From contig VGVQ01000009.1 of assembly GCA_016874005.1 (NCBI GenBank), positions 1 through 64,000 on the forward strand: DNA of 64,000 nucleotides. Direction: 5' to 3'. How positions within the stretch are numbered: the stretch's first letter is position 1; each line of letters opens with the position of its first letter. The translations under genes and the position numbers were made by a program. Below are positions 8,977 to 17,847 of this stretch, one piece after another. The DNA comes from Gemmatimonadota bacterium (GTDB lineage Bacteria; Gemmatimonadota; Gemmatimonadetes; Gemmatimonadales; GWC2-71-9). A model generated the notes under the pieces. It saw only the letters and a list, made by a program, of their open reading frames with translations. It ran no database searches and was not told the DNA's origin.

Positions 8977-9726
8977 CTATACCATCCGGCCGATCGCCGC
9001 CAGGGGCAACTCGGCACGGGCGAACGTCACCGCAGACACCGCCGCCACTCCGCGTTCCAGCAGGCTCTTTGCCGCGGATACGAGGGTGGCCCCCGTCGTG
9101 AAGACGTCGTCCACCAGCACGATTCGTTCCGGAAGCGGACCGGCCGCCGCGAAGGCACGCCGAAGATTGGCTTCTCGTTGGTCCGGCGTCAGGGCCGTCT
9201 GCGAGGCGGTCTCCCTGACCCGCGCCAAGAGGCCCTCGTCGACCCGCGCCCCAGCCATGCCCGCCAACGCCCGGGCGATCCGCGCGCTCTGATTATAACC
9301 TCGCTCTTTGAGCCGCGACCGACCGAGCGGGATCGGCACCAGGACCGCTCCTGGCCGAACCGCGGCGAGCCCGACCATTCTCGTCGCGAGGCTGTCGGCC
9401 ACCCGTTGCCAACCGCGGTATTTGAGCAGGTGGACTACCCGCCGGGCGGCGTCGTCGAGCCAAACCGCGCTCGACACCGCTCCGAACCCGGCGGGCCAAT
9501 CCGGGCAGACCCGACAGGCCCGGCCGCTCTCGACCGGCTGACCGCACCGGTCGCATTGGGGCGTCGGCACCGGGAGCCAACGCGAGCGGCATACCGGGCA
9601 GATCAAGTGATCCTGGGGACCGACCCGTTGCTGGCAGACGAGGCACTCTCCGGGCAGCAACCATCGCTCGGCGGCGTCCCACGACCCCCCGAGTCTGCTA
9701 GCGAAGCGCGTGAGCGAGGGCACCAC
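8977..9726 (-). CDS. comF: ComF family phosphoribosyltransferase-like protein
   Basis: Member of the ComF/GntX family; in naturally competent bacteria ComF works in the cytoplasm on incoming single-stranded DNA. Four CxxC pairs in the first 70 residues form a zinc-ribbon region. The C-terminal half carries the phosphoribosyltransferase PRPP motif [13 protein letters not shown] in the form [14 protein letters not shown]. The frame is open far upstream, but GTG 9726 (or 9723) lies within the last codons of aroE and gives about 249 residues, the family length. It is the last gene of the long overlapping cluster. Other competence genes are not in the window. Confidence 0.88.
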   Translation of the reverse strand: MVPSLTRFASRLGGSWDAAERWLLPGECLVCQQRVGPQDHLICPVCRSRWLPVPTPQCDRCGQPVESGRACRVCPDWPAGFGAVSSAVWLDDAARRVVHLLKYRGWQRVADSLATRMVGLAAVRPGAVLVPIPLGRSRLKERGYNQSARIARALAGMAGARVDEGLLARVRETASQTALTPDQREANLRRAFAAAGPLPERIVLVDDVFTTGATLVSAAKSLLERGVAAVSAVTFARAELPLAAIGRMV

Positions 9727-10489
9727 GCATGACCTCGGTGGGTGGTCGGTGTTCGGGATACCAACAGCGAAAGGCGGCGATTGCCTGGCCGAGCAGCACC
9801 TCCCTGCCGTCCATCGCCGGGCGTCGGGCCGCTTTCGCGTGGCGCACCCACTCGGTCTCGCCGGCCCGGTAGACCAGATCGAGCACTGCGGCGCCCTCTG
9901 GAATCGCCTCGACGGGAAAGGGCAGCGCGTCGTTGGCGCGGAGGCCCAGCGGGGTGCAGTTGAGCACCAGGCCGGGCTCGCCACCCTCCCCCGATCGAAC
10001 GCCGAGGTCGGTCATCCTTTCGAGGAATTGCGCCGCGCGGCTCGGCAGCCGCGACGAGACGGCGATCGCCGCGCCGGCCCGGCGGGCGGCCAGGGCGGCG
10101 GCAATGGCGCTGCCACCGGTGCCGACGATCAGCCACTGTCCCGCCGGACTGCCGAGCCCGTCCCAGGCCGCCAGGATACCGTCCGGGTCGGTATTGGCGC
10201 CGGCGATCGCCGCGGCCTCGCCCCAGAAGGTGTTGATCGCGCCGCCCTCGACGGCCGTCGCGACCAGGCCGGCCGCCAGCCGCTTATGGGGAACAGTGAT
10301 GTTGCCGCCGCCACCGGCACCCGCCAGCGCCCGCATGACGGCCGGGAGCGACGGCGCGTCGGCCCGCAAGGCGACCGAGACGGCGTCGATTCCGAGGGCC
10401 CGGAAGGCGGCGTTGTACAGCACCGGCGAAAGTGAGTGGTGGACCGGATCGCCGAGCACGGCGTACACCCGGGTCGCGCCGGTAATCAC
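9698..10489 (-). CDS. aroE: Shikimate dehydrogenase
   Basis: Reduces 3-dehydroshikimate to shikimate with NADPH for aromatic amino acid synthesis. The substrate domain has HSLSPVLYNAAF near the N-terminus and the catalytic lysine in NITVPHKR; the nucleotide domain has a VGTGGSA glycine motif, followed by the NCTPLGL segment. The length of 263 is typical. GTG start overlaps the phosphatase stop by four bases, and the 3' end overlaps the likely comF start. Confidence 0.95.
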   Translation of the reverse strand: MITGATRVYAVLGDPVHHSLSPVLYNAAFRALGIDAVSVALRADAPSLPAVMRALAGAGGGGNITVPHKRLAAGLVATAVEGGAINTFWGEAAAIAGANTDPDGILAAWDGLGSPAGQWLIVGTGGSAIAAALAARRAGAAIAVSSRLPSRAAQFLERMTDLGVRSGEGGEPGLVLNCTPLGLRANDALPFPVEAIPEGAAVLDLVYRAGETEWVRHAKAARRPAMDGREVLLGQAIAAFRCWYPEHRPPTEVMRGALAHALR

Positions 10490-10950
10490 TCCGCCCGGCC
10501 CTCGAGCAGTCGCATCGCGATCGCCGGCATCATCCCCGCGAGGACCCGGAAGGTGACCCGATACTCCTCCAGTTCCCGTCCGTAGGGATCGGAAATCTCG
10601 GCTTCAGGGCCCACCCGCCCGGCGTACTCCGCCAGCAGGTGGGCGCGGTGCCCCGCCCCAAGCTCGCGAACCCGCGCGAGGTGGGTCCGAGACATGGTTA
10701 GAATCAGATCGGACTTCTCCACCGCCGACCGACTCAGCAGCCGGGCCCGATGGGTCGATAGATCAAGACCGTGTTCGAGGCTGACGAGGTAGGCACCCTC
10801 GGAAGCCGGAGCGCCTTCCCACGCCCCGGTGCCGGCCGATTCGACCGTGACGGATGGGGCGCCGGACGCCTCGAGGGCGCGGGTCAGCAGCGCCGCCGCC
10901 ATCGGGCTGCGGCAGGTGTTTCCGGTGCACACGATCAATACCCGCTTCAC
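10486..10950 (-). CDS. Low-molecular-weight protein-tyrosine phosphatase family protein
   Basis: Cytosolic phosphatase of the LMW-PTP / arsenate reductase-like fold. The P-loop CTGNTCRS starts at Cys8 with Arg14, and the general acid Asp lies in the later SDPYGRELEEY motif. In many bacteria this gene follows the Sua5/YrdC gene, as here, and the product may act on protein arginine phosphate (YwlE type) or tyrosine phosphate. The Thr after Asn in the P-loop (GNTCRS) is also found in YwlE-type arginine phosphatases, so that activity is plausible but not shown. GTG start, four-base overlaps on both sides. Confidence 0.9.
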   Translation of the reverse strand: MKRVLIVCTGNTCRSPMAAALLTRALEASGAPSVTVESAGTGAWEGAPASEGAYLVSLEHGLDLSTHRARLLSRSAVEKSDLILTMSRTHLARVRELGAGHRAHLLAEYAGRVGPEAEISDPYGRELEEYRVTFRVLAGMMPAIAMRLLEGRAE

Positions 10951-11597
10951 GGTGCCAGCCGCCCGACCGCCCTGCGTAGTTCGGCGCGCGGGATCGCCCC
11001 TTCCCGAATGATCGCCGGCTGGGCGGTGGTGCAGTCGACCAGGGTCGACGGCGGCACGTTGCCGAGGACGCCGCCGTCGAGAATCACCAGCTCGCCGGAG
11101 GCGACCGCGGAGGGAAAGAACTCGCCAACTCCCTCGGCACCCGGTGCCGGTGGGCCCCCGGGCTGGTTGGCCGATGTCGAGGTGACGGGAGCGCCGAGCG
11201 TCGCGACGAGTCTGGCCATCCCGGGATGAGAGGTGTGCCGGACCGCGATACCACCCTCGGCGCCGCGGAGACGGGCGGGAAGTCGGCCCTCGCCGCCCGG
11301 CAGCACCAGCGTCAGCGGGCCAGGCCAGAACGCCTCGGCCAGCGCTCGTGCGGCCGGGTTGAACACCAGCCCGTTGGCGACGGCCATCTCCGGTCCCGAG
11401 AGGAGCAGGAGAAATGGTTTCCGAGGGGGGCGGCCTTTGAGCCGAGCTAGCGCGTCGAGTCCGGCATCGCTGGCCAGCGACCCCAAGCCATAGACGGTCT
11501 CCGTGGGATAGGCGATCAGCCCTCCGGCCCGCAGGTGCCCGATCACCGCGGGAATGGCGGCCGTGACCTCATCGTTGGTCCGAAACGGATGGATCAT
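10947..11597 (-). CDS. tsaC: L-threonylcarbamoyladenylate synthase
   Basis: Makes threonylcarbamoyl-AMP from threonine, bicarbonate and ATP for the t6A37 modification of ANN-decoding tRNAs. The YrdC/Sua5 signature IAYPTETVYGLGSLA lies near residue 30, followed by the KGRPPRKPFLLL strand and the STSANQPGG motif. At 216 residues it is the short form, closer to TsaC than to Sua5, which has an extra domain. It overlaps ispD upstream and the phosphatase downstream by four bases each. Confidence 0.93.
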   Translation of the reverse strand: MIHPFRTNDEVTAAIPAVIGHLRAGGLIAYPTETVYGLGSLASDAGLDALARLKGRPPRKPFLLLLSGPEMAVANGLVFNPAARALAEAFWPGPLTLVLPGGEGRLPARLRGAEGGIAVRHTSHPGMARLVATLGAPVTSTSANQPGGPPAPGAEGVGEFFPSAVASGELVILDGGVLGNVPPSTLVDCTTAQPAIIREGAIPRAELRRAVGRLAP

Positions 11598-12289
11598 TGG
11601 TTGGCCCGAACCAGCGCGCTCGCCAGCGCGACGTCTTCGGCTTCGGTGATCTTGAGATTGCTGGGGCGATCCGGGATGACGATCACCGGCCCGCCGATTG
11701 CCTCGACGGCGGCCGAGTCGTCGGTGGCCGTGGCTCCGGTGGCTCGGGCATGCCGCAGGGCGTTTGCGAGCAGCGCCGCCGGGAAGCCCTGTGGAGTCTG
11801 CGCTCGCCAGATGGTCGATCGATCCAGGGTGGCTTCGATCCGGCCGCCGGCTCCGACTTTCTTAAGGGTGTCGGCGACCGGGAGTGCCGCGACCGCGCCG
11901 GTGCCCGACCGCGCGGCCGTGATCACGGCATCGATGGTCGCGGCATCGACGAGGGGCCGAGCGGCGTCGTGCACCAGAACCACCGGCTGCTGGCCACCTA
12001 ACGACTCGACCCCGCGCTCCACCGAGTCGATCCGGGCCGCGCCGCCAGCGACCAGGCGCACCCGGGGCCCCACCATGGCACGGAGCCACTCGGGCGGCGC
12101 CTGAACGACATCGGCGGGGAGCACCACGACGACGATGGCCACCGCGCGGTGGGCGAGAAAGCGACGGAGCACGCGGGCCAACACCGGTACGCCCGCCACC
12201 AGCCGAAACTGCTTCGGCACTCCGCCGCCGGCCCGTTCGCCACGGCCCGCCGCGACCAGAACGACCCCGACGTCAGGCGGCGAGGGCAT
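11594..12289 (-). CDS. ispD: 2-C-methyl-D-erythritol 4-phosphate cytidylyltransferase
   Basis: Third step of the MEP isoprenoid pathway, forming CDP-methylerythritol. ATG 12289 lies 17 bases inside the end of radA and gives 231 residues, the usual size. The nucleotide-binding motif LVAAGRGERAGGGVPKQF is at the N-terminus, LVHDAARPLV is the central metal-binding motif, and the RAQTPQGF segment is present. A near copy of the octamer (ACCTAACG) at 11997-12004 encodes Leu-Gly. ispF is not nearby. Confidence 0.95.
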   Translation of the reverse strand: MPSPPDVGVVLVAAGRGERAGGGVPKQFRLVAGVPVLARVLRRFLAHRAVAIVVVVLPADVVQAPPEWLRAMVGPRVRLVAGGAARIDSVERGVESLGGQQPVVLVHDAARPLVDAATIDAVITAARSGTGAVAALPVADTLKKVGAGGRIEATLDRSTIWRAQTPQGFPAALLANALRHARATGATATDDSAAVEAIGGPVIVIPDRPSNLKITEAEDVALASALVRANQ

Positions 12290-13634
12290 GAACCAGCTGC
12301 TCCACGTGGTCGATGGCAACCGGCGCGATTGCCGTTGGCGGCCCCTGATGACGGCTCGAGCCAAAAGCTCGGCGGAACCCGAGCCGGGAGGCCTCGGCCA
12401 TTCGGCGTTCGATGCCCACCACCGGGCGCACCTCGCCAGCCAGGCCGATCTCACCGAGGAAGAGGGCGTCGGCGGGGGTCGGGCGGTTCGCGAGACTGGA
12501 GATCAGCGCGGCCGCGACCGCCAGGTCGGCCCCCGGCTCGCTCAACCGGACCCCGGCGCTGACTTGGACGAAGACGTCGAGATGGGCGAATCGCTGATTG
12601 GCTCGCCGTTCCAGCACCGCCAACAGCACCGCCAATCGCCGGGGATCCAGGCCGGTGGCGACACGTTGTGGGGTACCGTAGCCGGACGGGGCGGCCAAGG
12701 CCTGAACCTCGACCAGCACCGGCCGGGTCCCCTCCATCAGCGCCGTTACCGCGCTGCCGCTGGCCCCGGCGGCGCGGGCGGCGAGAAATACAGCCGAAGG
12801 ATTGGGCACCGCCGCGAGCCCCCGATCGCTCATCGCGAAGACCCCGAGTTCGTCGACCGAGCCGAACCGGTTCTTGGTCGCCCGCAGAAGGCGGTAGTCG
12901 AGCGCCGGTTCCCCCTCGAAGTACAAGACCGTGTCGACGATATGCTCCAGGGTCTTGGGGCCGGCGAGCGACCCGCCCTTGGTGACATGGCCCACCACGA
13001 TGACGCTGGTGCCGGTGTCCTTGGCGAACCGCATCAGCAGGGCGGCCGACTCCCGTACCTGGCCGACGCTGCCGGGAGCGCTTTCGAGTGTCTCGGTGAA
13101 AACGGTCTGGATCGAATCGAGGATCAGCAGGTCCGCCCGGACCTCCCGGGCCGCCGCCACGATCGCCTCGAGGTGGGTCTCGCCGATCACCAGAACCTGG
13201 GCAGCATCCTCGACCAGCCGATCGGCCCGAAGGCGGATCTGCGCCGCCGACTCTTCGCCACTGGCATAGAGAACCCGGCGGCCCGCTCCGACCATCTGGG
13301 CCGCCGCTTGCAACAACAGAGTGCTCTTGCCGATGCCGGGCTCCCCGCCGATCAGCGACATCGAGCCCGGAACCAACCCCCCGCCAAACACGAAGTCCAG
13401 CTCCGGCATCCCAAGCGACCAGCGAGACAGCTGTTCGCCGGCGACGTTGCCCAACGTCATGACCCGTCCCCCGGCCCCATCACCGCTCGACCGGGACCGC
13501 CGACTTCCCTTGCCCGCGGCCAGTGGTTCTTCGGCGATCGCGTTCCAGGCGCCGCAGGCCTCGCAGCGCCCCACCCACTTGGGATGATCGTGTCCGCACT
13601 CGGCGCATCGATAGGTCGATCGAGGTCGGGCCAT
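12273..13634 (-). CDS. radA: DNA repair protein RadA (Sms)
   Basis: RecA-like motor that drives branch migration in recombination; also important in natural transformation where that occurs. An N-terminal zinc finger has Cys10, Cys13, Cys24 and Cys27. Walker A is GGEPGIGKSTL, the RadA-specific KNRFG motif follows, and the C-terminal part is a Lon-like domain. The 453 residues match the family. Its ATG shares one base with the dnaB stop (TGATG), so the two are translationally coupled. Confidence 0.96.
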   Translation of the reverse strand: MARPRSTYRCAECGHDHPKWVGRCEACGAWNAIAEEPLAAGKGSRRSRSSGDGAGGRVMTLGNVAGEQLSRWSLGMPELDFVFGGGLVPGSMSLIGGEPGIGKSTLLLQAAAQMVGAGRRVLYASGEESAAQIRLRADRLVEDAAQVLVIGETHLEAIVAAAREVRADLLILDSIQTVFTETLESAPGSVGQVRESAALLMRFAKDTGTSVIVVGHVTKGGSLAGPKTLEHIVDTVLYFEGEPALDYRLLRATKNRFGSVDELGVFAMSDRGLAAVPNPSAVFLAARAAGASGSAVTALMEGTRPVLVEVQALAAPSGYGTPQRVATGLDPRRLAVLLAVLERRANQRFAHLDVFVQVSAGVRLSEPGADLAVAAALISSLANRPTPADALFLGEIGLAGEVRPVVGIERRMAEASRLGFRRAFGSSRHQGPPTAIAPVAIDHVEQLVHALAA

Positions 13635-15016
13635 CAGTAGCTCCCGCCCCCTTGGTCGTCTCGACTCGAGTAGTTGTCGAATCGGGTGTATTCGCGGGTG
13701 AAACGCAGGGTAATGTCGCCAGTCGGGCCGTTGCGGTGCTTGGCAAGGAGGATCTCGGCGATTCCCCGCTTGGACTCGTCATCCCGGTCGTAGTATTCGG
13801 GTCGATGAATGAAGATCACCACGTCGGCGTCCTGCTCGATTGCGCCGGAGTCGCGCAGGTCCGAGAGCTGGGGGCGCCGGTCGCCGCCGCGCTGCTCGGA
13901 AGCCCGCGACAGCTGCGACAGCGCCACCACGGGGATCTCGAGTTCCCGGGCCAACGCCTTGAGAGATCGCGAGATGTCGGAGACCTCCTGGACCCGATTA
14001 TCGGCATACTCCGGGCTCCGCATCAGCTGGAGGTAGTCCACCACGACGAGGCCGAGGTCCGACTCGGCCTTGAGACGCCGCGCCTTCGACCGCATCTCCA
14101 GGAGCGTGATCGACGGGGTATCGTCGATCCAGACCGGGCATTGCTGCAATACTCCGGCGGCCCGAGCCAGGTTGGTGAAGTCCCGGTCCTTGAGCATCCC
14201 CCGGCGGACGGCCTGGCTGTCGACCCGCGCTTCGGCACAGAGCATTCGTTGCACCAACGAGTCCTTGGACATCTCCAGCGAGAACACCGCGACCCCGAAG
14301 CCGTCGACGGCTGCCTGGGTCCCGACGTTGAGGCAGAACGCCGTCTTCCCCATCGACGGGCGGGCGGCGACGATGATCAGCTCCGACTTCTGGAACCCCG
14401 ACGTCAGCTCGTCCAAATCTGCAAAGCCGCTGGGAACTCCGGTAACCTTTTTGCCGCTCTTCTGGAGCGTTTCGATGCGCTCCATGGTCGGCCAGAGCAT
14501 TTCCTTGATCCGGATGAAGCCCTCTTGCCCCCGTTCCTGGCTGATCTTGAAGATCCGAGCTTCGGCGTGATCGACCAGCTCCCCCGCTGGCAGCTTGGCG
14601 TCGTACGTCTCGGTGATCGTTTGGGTGGAGGCGTCGATCAGCCGCCGCATGATCGCCTTGTCCCGAACGATCCGGGTATGGTGCTCGAGGTTGGCCGCGC
14701 TCGCCACCGAGTCGACCAACTCGGCGAGGTACTCGATCCCGCCCACCATCTCGAGATCGTTGCGACGGATCAGCTCGTCGCGCAGGGTGACGTGGTCGAT
14801 GACGACTCGCTGCTCGGTGAGCGCCACCATCGCCCGGAACAGCCGGCGGTGAGCCTCCTGATAGAACATCGAGTGATCGAGCAGCTCGGCGGCCCGGAGG
14901 GCGGCATCCTGGTCGAGCAGCATTGCTCCCAAGACCGCCTGCTCGGCCTCCTGACTCCAAGGCGCACCTCGGAGTGAATCAGGCGTCGAGGAGTTGCCGA
15001 GCGATCCGGACGTCAT
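13634..15016 (-). CDS. dnaB: Replicative DNA helicase DnaB
   Basis: Hexameric 5'-3' helicase at the replication fork. ATG 15016 gives 460 residues, the family norm; upstream in-frame codons lie over the uracil-DNA glycosylase gene. The N-terminal primase-interaction domain starts at PWSQEAEQAVLGAML. The RecA-like domain has Walker A AARPSMGKTAF, the VVVDYLQLM Walker B strand and the arginine-finger region. It overlaps udg by 38 bases at the start and radA by one base at the end. Confidence 0.96.
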   Translation of the reverse strand: MTSGSLGNSSTPDSLRGAPWSQEAEQAVLGAMLLDQDAALRAAELLDHSMFYQEAHRRLFRAMVALTEQRVVIDHVTLRDELIRRNDLEMVGGIEYLAELVDSVASAANLEHHTRIVRDKAIMRRLIDASTQTITETYDAKLPAGELVDHAEARIFKISQERGQEGFIRIKEMLWPTMERIETLQKSGKKVTGVPSGFADLDELTSGFQKSELIIVAARPSMGKTAFCLNVGTQAAVDGFGVAVFSLEMSKDSLVQRMLCAEARVDSQAVRRGMLKDRDFTNLARAAGVLQQCPVWIDDTPSITLLEMRSKARRLKAESDLGLVVVDYLQLMRSPEYADNRVQEVSDISRSLKALARELEIPVVALSQLSRASEQRGGDRRPQLSDLRDSGAIEQDADVVIFIHRPEYYDRDDESKRGIAEILLAKHRNGPTGDITLRFTREYTRFDNYSSRDDQGGGSY

Positions 15017-15800
15017 CCCAGGTGGGTTTCTTCCAGTGCGGGTTTCGGAGCAGGGCCGCCGGGTGATAGGTGACGACGAGCGGCGTTCCGCGATAAGAAT
15101 GCACCTTGAGCCGCAGTTCGGCCAGGCTCTTCTTGACCCCGAGGAGGGCCTCGGCAGCGGTCGAACCAAGGGCGACGATGACCTTCGGGTTGATCAGGTC
15201 GAGTTGGGCCCTAAGGTATGGAAGGCAGGCCGCCATTTCATCGGGAAGGGGCTTTCGATTCTGAGGCGGGCGGCATTTCACCACGTTGCAGATGAAAACC
15301 TCGGACCGCGGAAGCCCGATTGCCGCGAGAATCCCGGTCAGCAGCTCGCCCGCTTTGCCAACGAACGGCCGGCCGGTCTCGTCTTCGGTCTGGCCCGGCC
15401 CCTCGCCCACCAAGACCAAACGGGCCAGCGGGTTGCCTTCACCAGGGACAACCTTCGTTCGGCCCTGGCACAAGAAACAACCGCGGCAGTCCCCGACCGC
15501 GGCAGCCACCGCCGCCAGGTCGGGGTAATCGGGTAGAGCGGCGAGGAGATCGCGGGCAATGGTGAGTCCCGGCCCCGGGATTGCCGGTGCCCCCACTCGC
15601 CAGTCCTTCGTGCCGGCTCCACCCGGCCGCGCCTCGCCGCCCGCCACTGGCGCCCGTTGAAGCGGAGCCTCGGCGGGCTCGGGGGCGGGCGGTGTACCGC
15701 GGGCCACCCCGTGGGCTTGGCGGGTTGGCCCCTCGAGGACCACGTCCCTGCCGCCCAACTCCGCCTGCTGCTTGAGGTACCGGCGCCTCAGTTCATCCAA
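14979..15800 (-). CDS. Uracil-DNA glycosylase, family 4 (iron-sulfur type)
   Basis: Removes uracil from DNA in base-excision repair. Family 4 features are the cluster cysteines (CRGCFLC and CNVVKC), the GEGPGQTEDETGRPF motif and the HPAALLRNP motif near the C-terminus. The enzyme core is about 190 residues. Ahead of it lies a Pro/Ala/Gly-rich, non-conserved N-terminal stretch of about 80 residues. TTG 15800, overlapping the coaBC stop by 8 bases and preceded by a GGAG, is the likeliest start; CTG 15791 is an alternative. The start is the uncertain part; the family is clear. Confidence 0.88.
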   Translation of the reverse strand: MDELRRRYLKQQAELGGRDVVLEGPTRQAHGVARGTPPAPEPAEAPLQRAPVAGGEARPGGAGTKDWRVGAPAIPGPGLTIARDLLAALPDYPDLAAVAAAVGDCRGCFLCQGRTKVVPGEGNPLARLVLVGEGPGQTEDETGRPFVGKAGELLTGILAAIGLPRSEVFICNVVKCRPPQNRKPLPDEMAACLPYLRAQLDLINPKVIVALGSTAAEALLGVKKSLAELRLKVHSYRGTPLVVTYHPAALLRNPHWKKPTWDDVRIARQLLDA

Positions 15801-16989
15801 GCTTGGTCTCCACCAGGTCGAGGATTTGTTCCGCGACGACAGACTTGCTGGCCAATGGGAACTCGCGCCGGAAACCATCGCGGCCCAGCACCAGGACTCG
15901 GTTGGTATCGACCTCGAAGCCGGCGCCTGGCTCGAGGGCGTCGTTGCCGACAACGAAGTCGAGGCCCTTGCGTTCGAGCTTGGCCTTCGCCTTGCCCAGA
16001 TCGAGCCCCGTTTCGAGCGCGAAACCGACCACGACCGCTCCCGGCTTCCGATCTGGTTGGGTGGCGACCAGAATGTCCACGGTCGGTTCGAATGACAACG
16101 AGACGGGCCCTTGCTGGCGCGGACGCTTGGTCGGGGTGCTCTCGCTCGGACGATAGTCCGCTGGCGCCGCGGCCATGATGAGCACATCGGCCGCTGGCAG
16201 GGCGCGCTGGACGGCGCCGTGGAGATCCGCCGTCGATTCGATGGCCTCGAATTCCACGCCAATCGGCACCGCTTCGCCGGATGGGCCGGAGATCAGGAGG
16301 ACGTTGGCGCCTCGCTGCCAGGCCGCTTCGGCGAGTCGATACCCCATTTTGCCGCTCGAGCGGTTGGTGATCACCCGCACCGGATCGAGCGACTCCCGCG
16401 TCGGGCCGGCGGTCACCACCACCCGCCGGCCAACCAACGGCGACGCCGAAGCGACCGCCCGGCGAGCATAGGCCAAGATGGTGTCCGGCTCGCTCATTCG
16501 GCCTGGACGGTCCGCGGCCCCTTCGGCGAGAGGGCCGCCTTCGGGACCCACGACCGTCATCCCGCGGCTTCGCAGCTCGGCGACGTTCTCCACGGTGGGA
16601 GGGGCCGCGAACATGGCGTCGTTCATCGCCGGGGCCAACACTACCGGGCACTGCGCGGCCAGCACCGCCGCGGTCAGAAAATCATCGGCGAAGCCATGTC
16701 GGATCCGGGCCAAGGTATGGGCCGTGGCCGGCGCCACGATGAAGAGGTCCGCGGATCGCCCCAGTTGCACGTGGGCGAGGGCCCGGCCGGGCTCCCAGAG
16801 TGAGCTGAAGACCGGCCGCCCGGTCAGGGCTTCGAAGGTGACGGGTGTGACGAACTCCGCCGCGCCCCTGGTGAGGATCACATCGACCTGGGCACCGGCC
16901 TCGACCAATCGGCGCACCAGGTAGCAACTTTTGTAGCAGGCGATCCCGCCGGTTACTCCGACGACGACGTGACGGTTCGCCCAGAGCAT
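15793..16989 (-). CDS. coaBC: Bifunctional phosphopantothenoylcysteine decarboxylase / phosphopantothenate-cysteine ligase
   Basis: Two steps of coenzyme A synthesis. The CoaC flavoprotein half has GVTGGIACYKS at the N-terminus, the catalytic His in the FSSLWEPGRALAHVQL region, and APAMNDAM. The CoaB half starts around residue 185 with VVVTAGPTRESLDPVR and ITNRSSGKMG, and includes AAAPADYRP and the KxK-type CTP site. The length of 398 is normal. ATG 16989 overlaps the rpoZ stop (TGATG); a GTG one codon upstream is also possible. Confidence 0.96.
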   Translation of the reverse strand: MLWANRHVVVGVTGGIACYKSCYLVRRLVEAGAQVDVILTRGAAEFVTPVTFEALTGRPVFSSLWEPGRALAHVQLGRSADLFIVAPATAHTLARIRHGFADDFLTAAVLAAQCPVVLAPAMNDAMFAAPPTVENVAELRSRGMTVVGPEGGPLAEGAADRPGRMSEPDTILAYARRAVASASPLVGRRVVVTAGPTRESLDPVRVITNRSSGKMGYRLAEAAWQRGANVLLISGPSGEAVPIGVEFEAIESTADLHGAVQRALPAADVLIMAAAPADYRPSESTPTKRPRQQGPVSLSFEPTVDILVATQPDRKPGAVVVGFALETGLDLGKAKAKLERKGLDFVVGNDALEPGAGFEVDTNRVLVLGRDGFRREFPLASKSVVAEQILDLVETKLG

Positions 16990-17216
16990 CACACTTCGGT
17001 GCGTCGCCGACGCAGCTCCTTGAAGACCAGCTCGCCGTGGGACAACTTCCGGAGAGCCAAGGTCGTGAGCTTCTTGTACTGATGGGTCTGCTCGAGCTGC
17101 ACCTGGCGTTCTTTCGGCAACTCGTTGACCATCCGCGCGAAGCGCGCGGCCACCAGGATGCTGCGGTATTTGGTCCCGGCGTGTTTCGCCGCGTCCGCCG
17201 GAGTAATGATTTCCAC
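16989..17216 (-). CDS. rpoZ: DNA-directed RNA polymerase subunit omega
   Basis: Small subunit that assists RNA polymerase assembly. The 75 residues include the conserved YRSILVAARFARMVNEL helix and the ALRKLSHGE segment. GTG start. Position between gmk and coaBC is the standard bacterial arrangement and supports the call. Confidence 0.93.
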   Translation of the reverse strand: MEIITPADAAKHAGTKYRSILVAARFARMVNELPKERQVQLEQTHQYKKLTTLALRKLSHGELVFKELRRRRTEV

Positions 17217-17227
17217 CGTGTTCCTCC

Positions 17228-17839
17228 CTAGGTCTCTAACAGTTCCCGCCGCATGGTCGCGACGACGTTCCCGAGGGCCGCCAACCGCCGTGGCCGGGCC
17301 GCTTCGGCATCGATGATGTGCCCTACCGCGGCAACGGCCGCATCGAGCGACTCATTGATCACCACATAGTCATACCGCTCGACCGCCCCGAGTTCCTCTC
17401 CGGCGATGGCCAACCGGCGCCGGTATGCTTCCGGACTTTCGGTGCCCCGGTCGGCCAGCCGCTTCATCAACTCCCGGCCACTGGGCGGGAGGACGAACAC
17501 GTGGACGGCCTCGTCAGCTTGGGCCCGTAATTGATCGGCCCCCTGTACCTCGACGTCGAGCACCACGTGGCGGCCCGCCGAGAAACCCCGGGCGACTTCC
17601 GATCTCAAGGTGCCGTAGAGGTTGCCGCCGTACTCGGCCCACTCGAGGAACTCGCCCAGCCCGACCCGTCGGGTGAACTCGTCCCGGGAGAGGAAGTGGT
17701 ACGACACGCCGTCTACTTCTCCGGCCCGTTTGACTCGGGTGGTCGCCGAGATCGAGTGGGTCACGTCGGCTCGATCGGCAACCAAGCGCCTGGCGATCGT
17801 GGTCTTCCCCCCGCCCGACGGCGAGGAGAGCACGACCAT
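17228..17839 (-). CDS. gmk: Guanylate kinase
   Basis: Phosphorylates GMP to GDP. The P-loop SSPSGGGKTTI is at residues 5-15, the GMP-binding segment SATTRVKRAGEVDGVSYHFL follows, and a Glu/Tyr pair in EWAEYGGNLYGT binds the base. The 203 residues are standard, with a very short N-terminus before the P-loop. It lies 8 bases after yicC and 11 bases before rpoZ. Confidence 0.96.
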   Translation of the reverse strand: MVVLSSPSGGGKTTIARRLVADRADVTHSISATTRVKRAGEVDGVSYHFLSRDEFTRRVGLGEFLEWAEYGGNLYGTLRSEVARGFSAGRHVVLDVEVQGADQLRAQADEAVHVFVLPPSGRELMKRLADRGTESPEAYRRRLAIAGEELGAVERYDYVVINESLDAAVAAVGHIIDAEAARPRRLAALGNVVATMRRELLET

Positions 17840-17847
17840 GAAGGGCG

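Noticed and set aside
15801-16262. Longer uracil-DNA glycosylase starting at 16262
   Set aside because: The extra 154 codons are a shadow of coaBC with Ser/Arg-rich nonsense. TTG 15800 is better placed.
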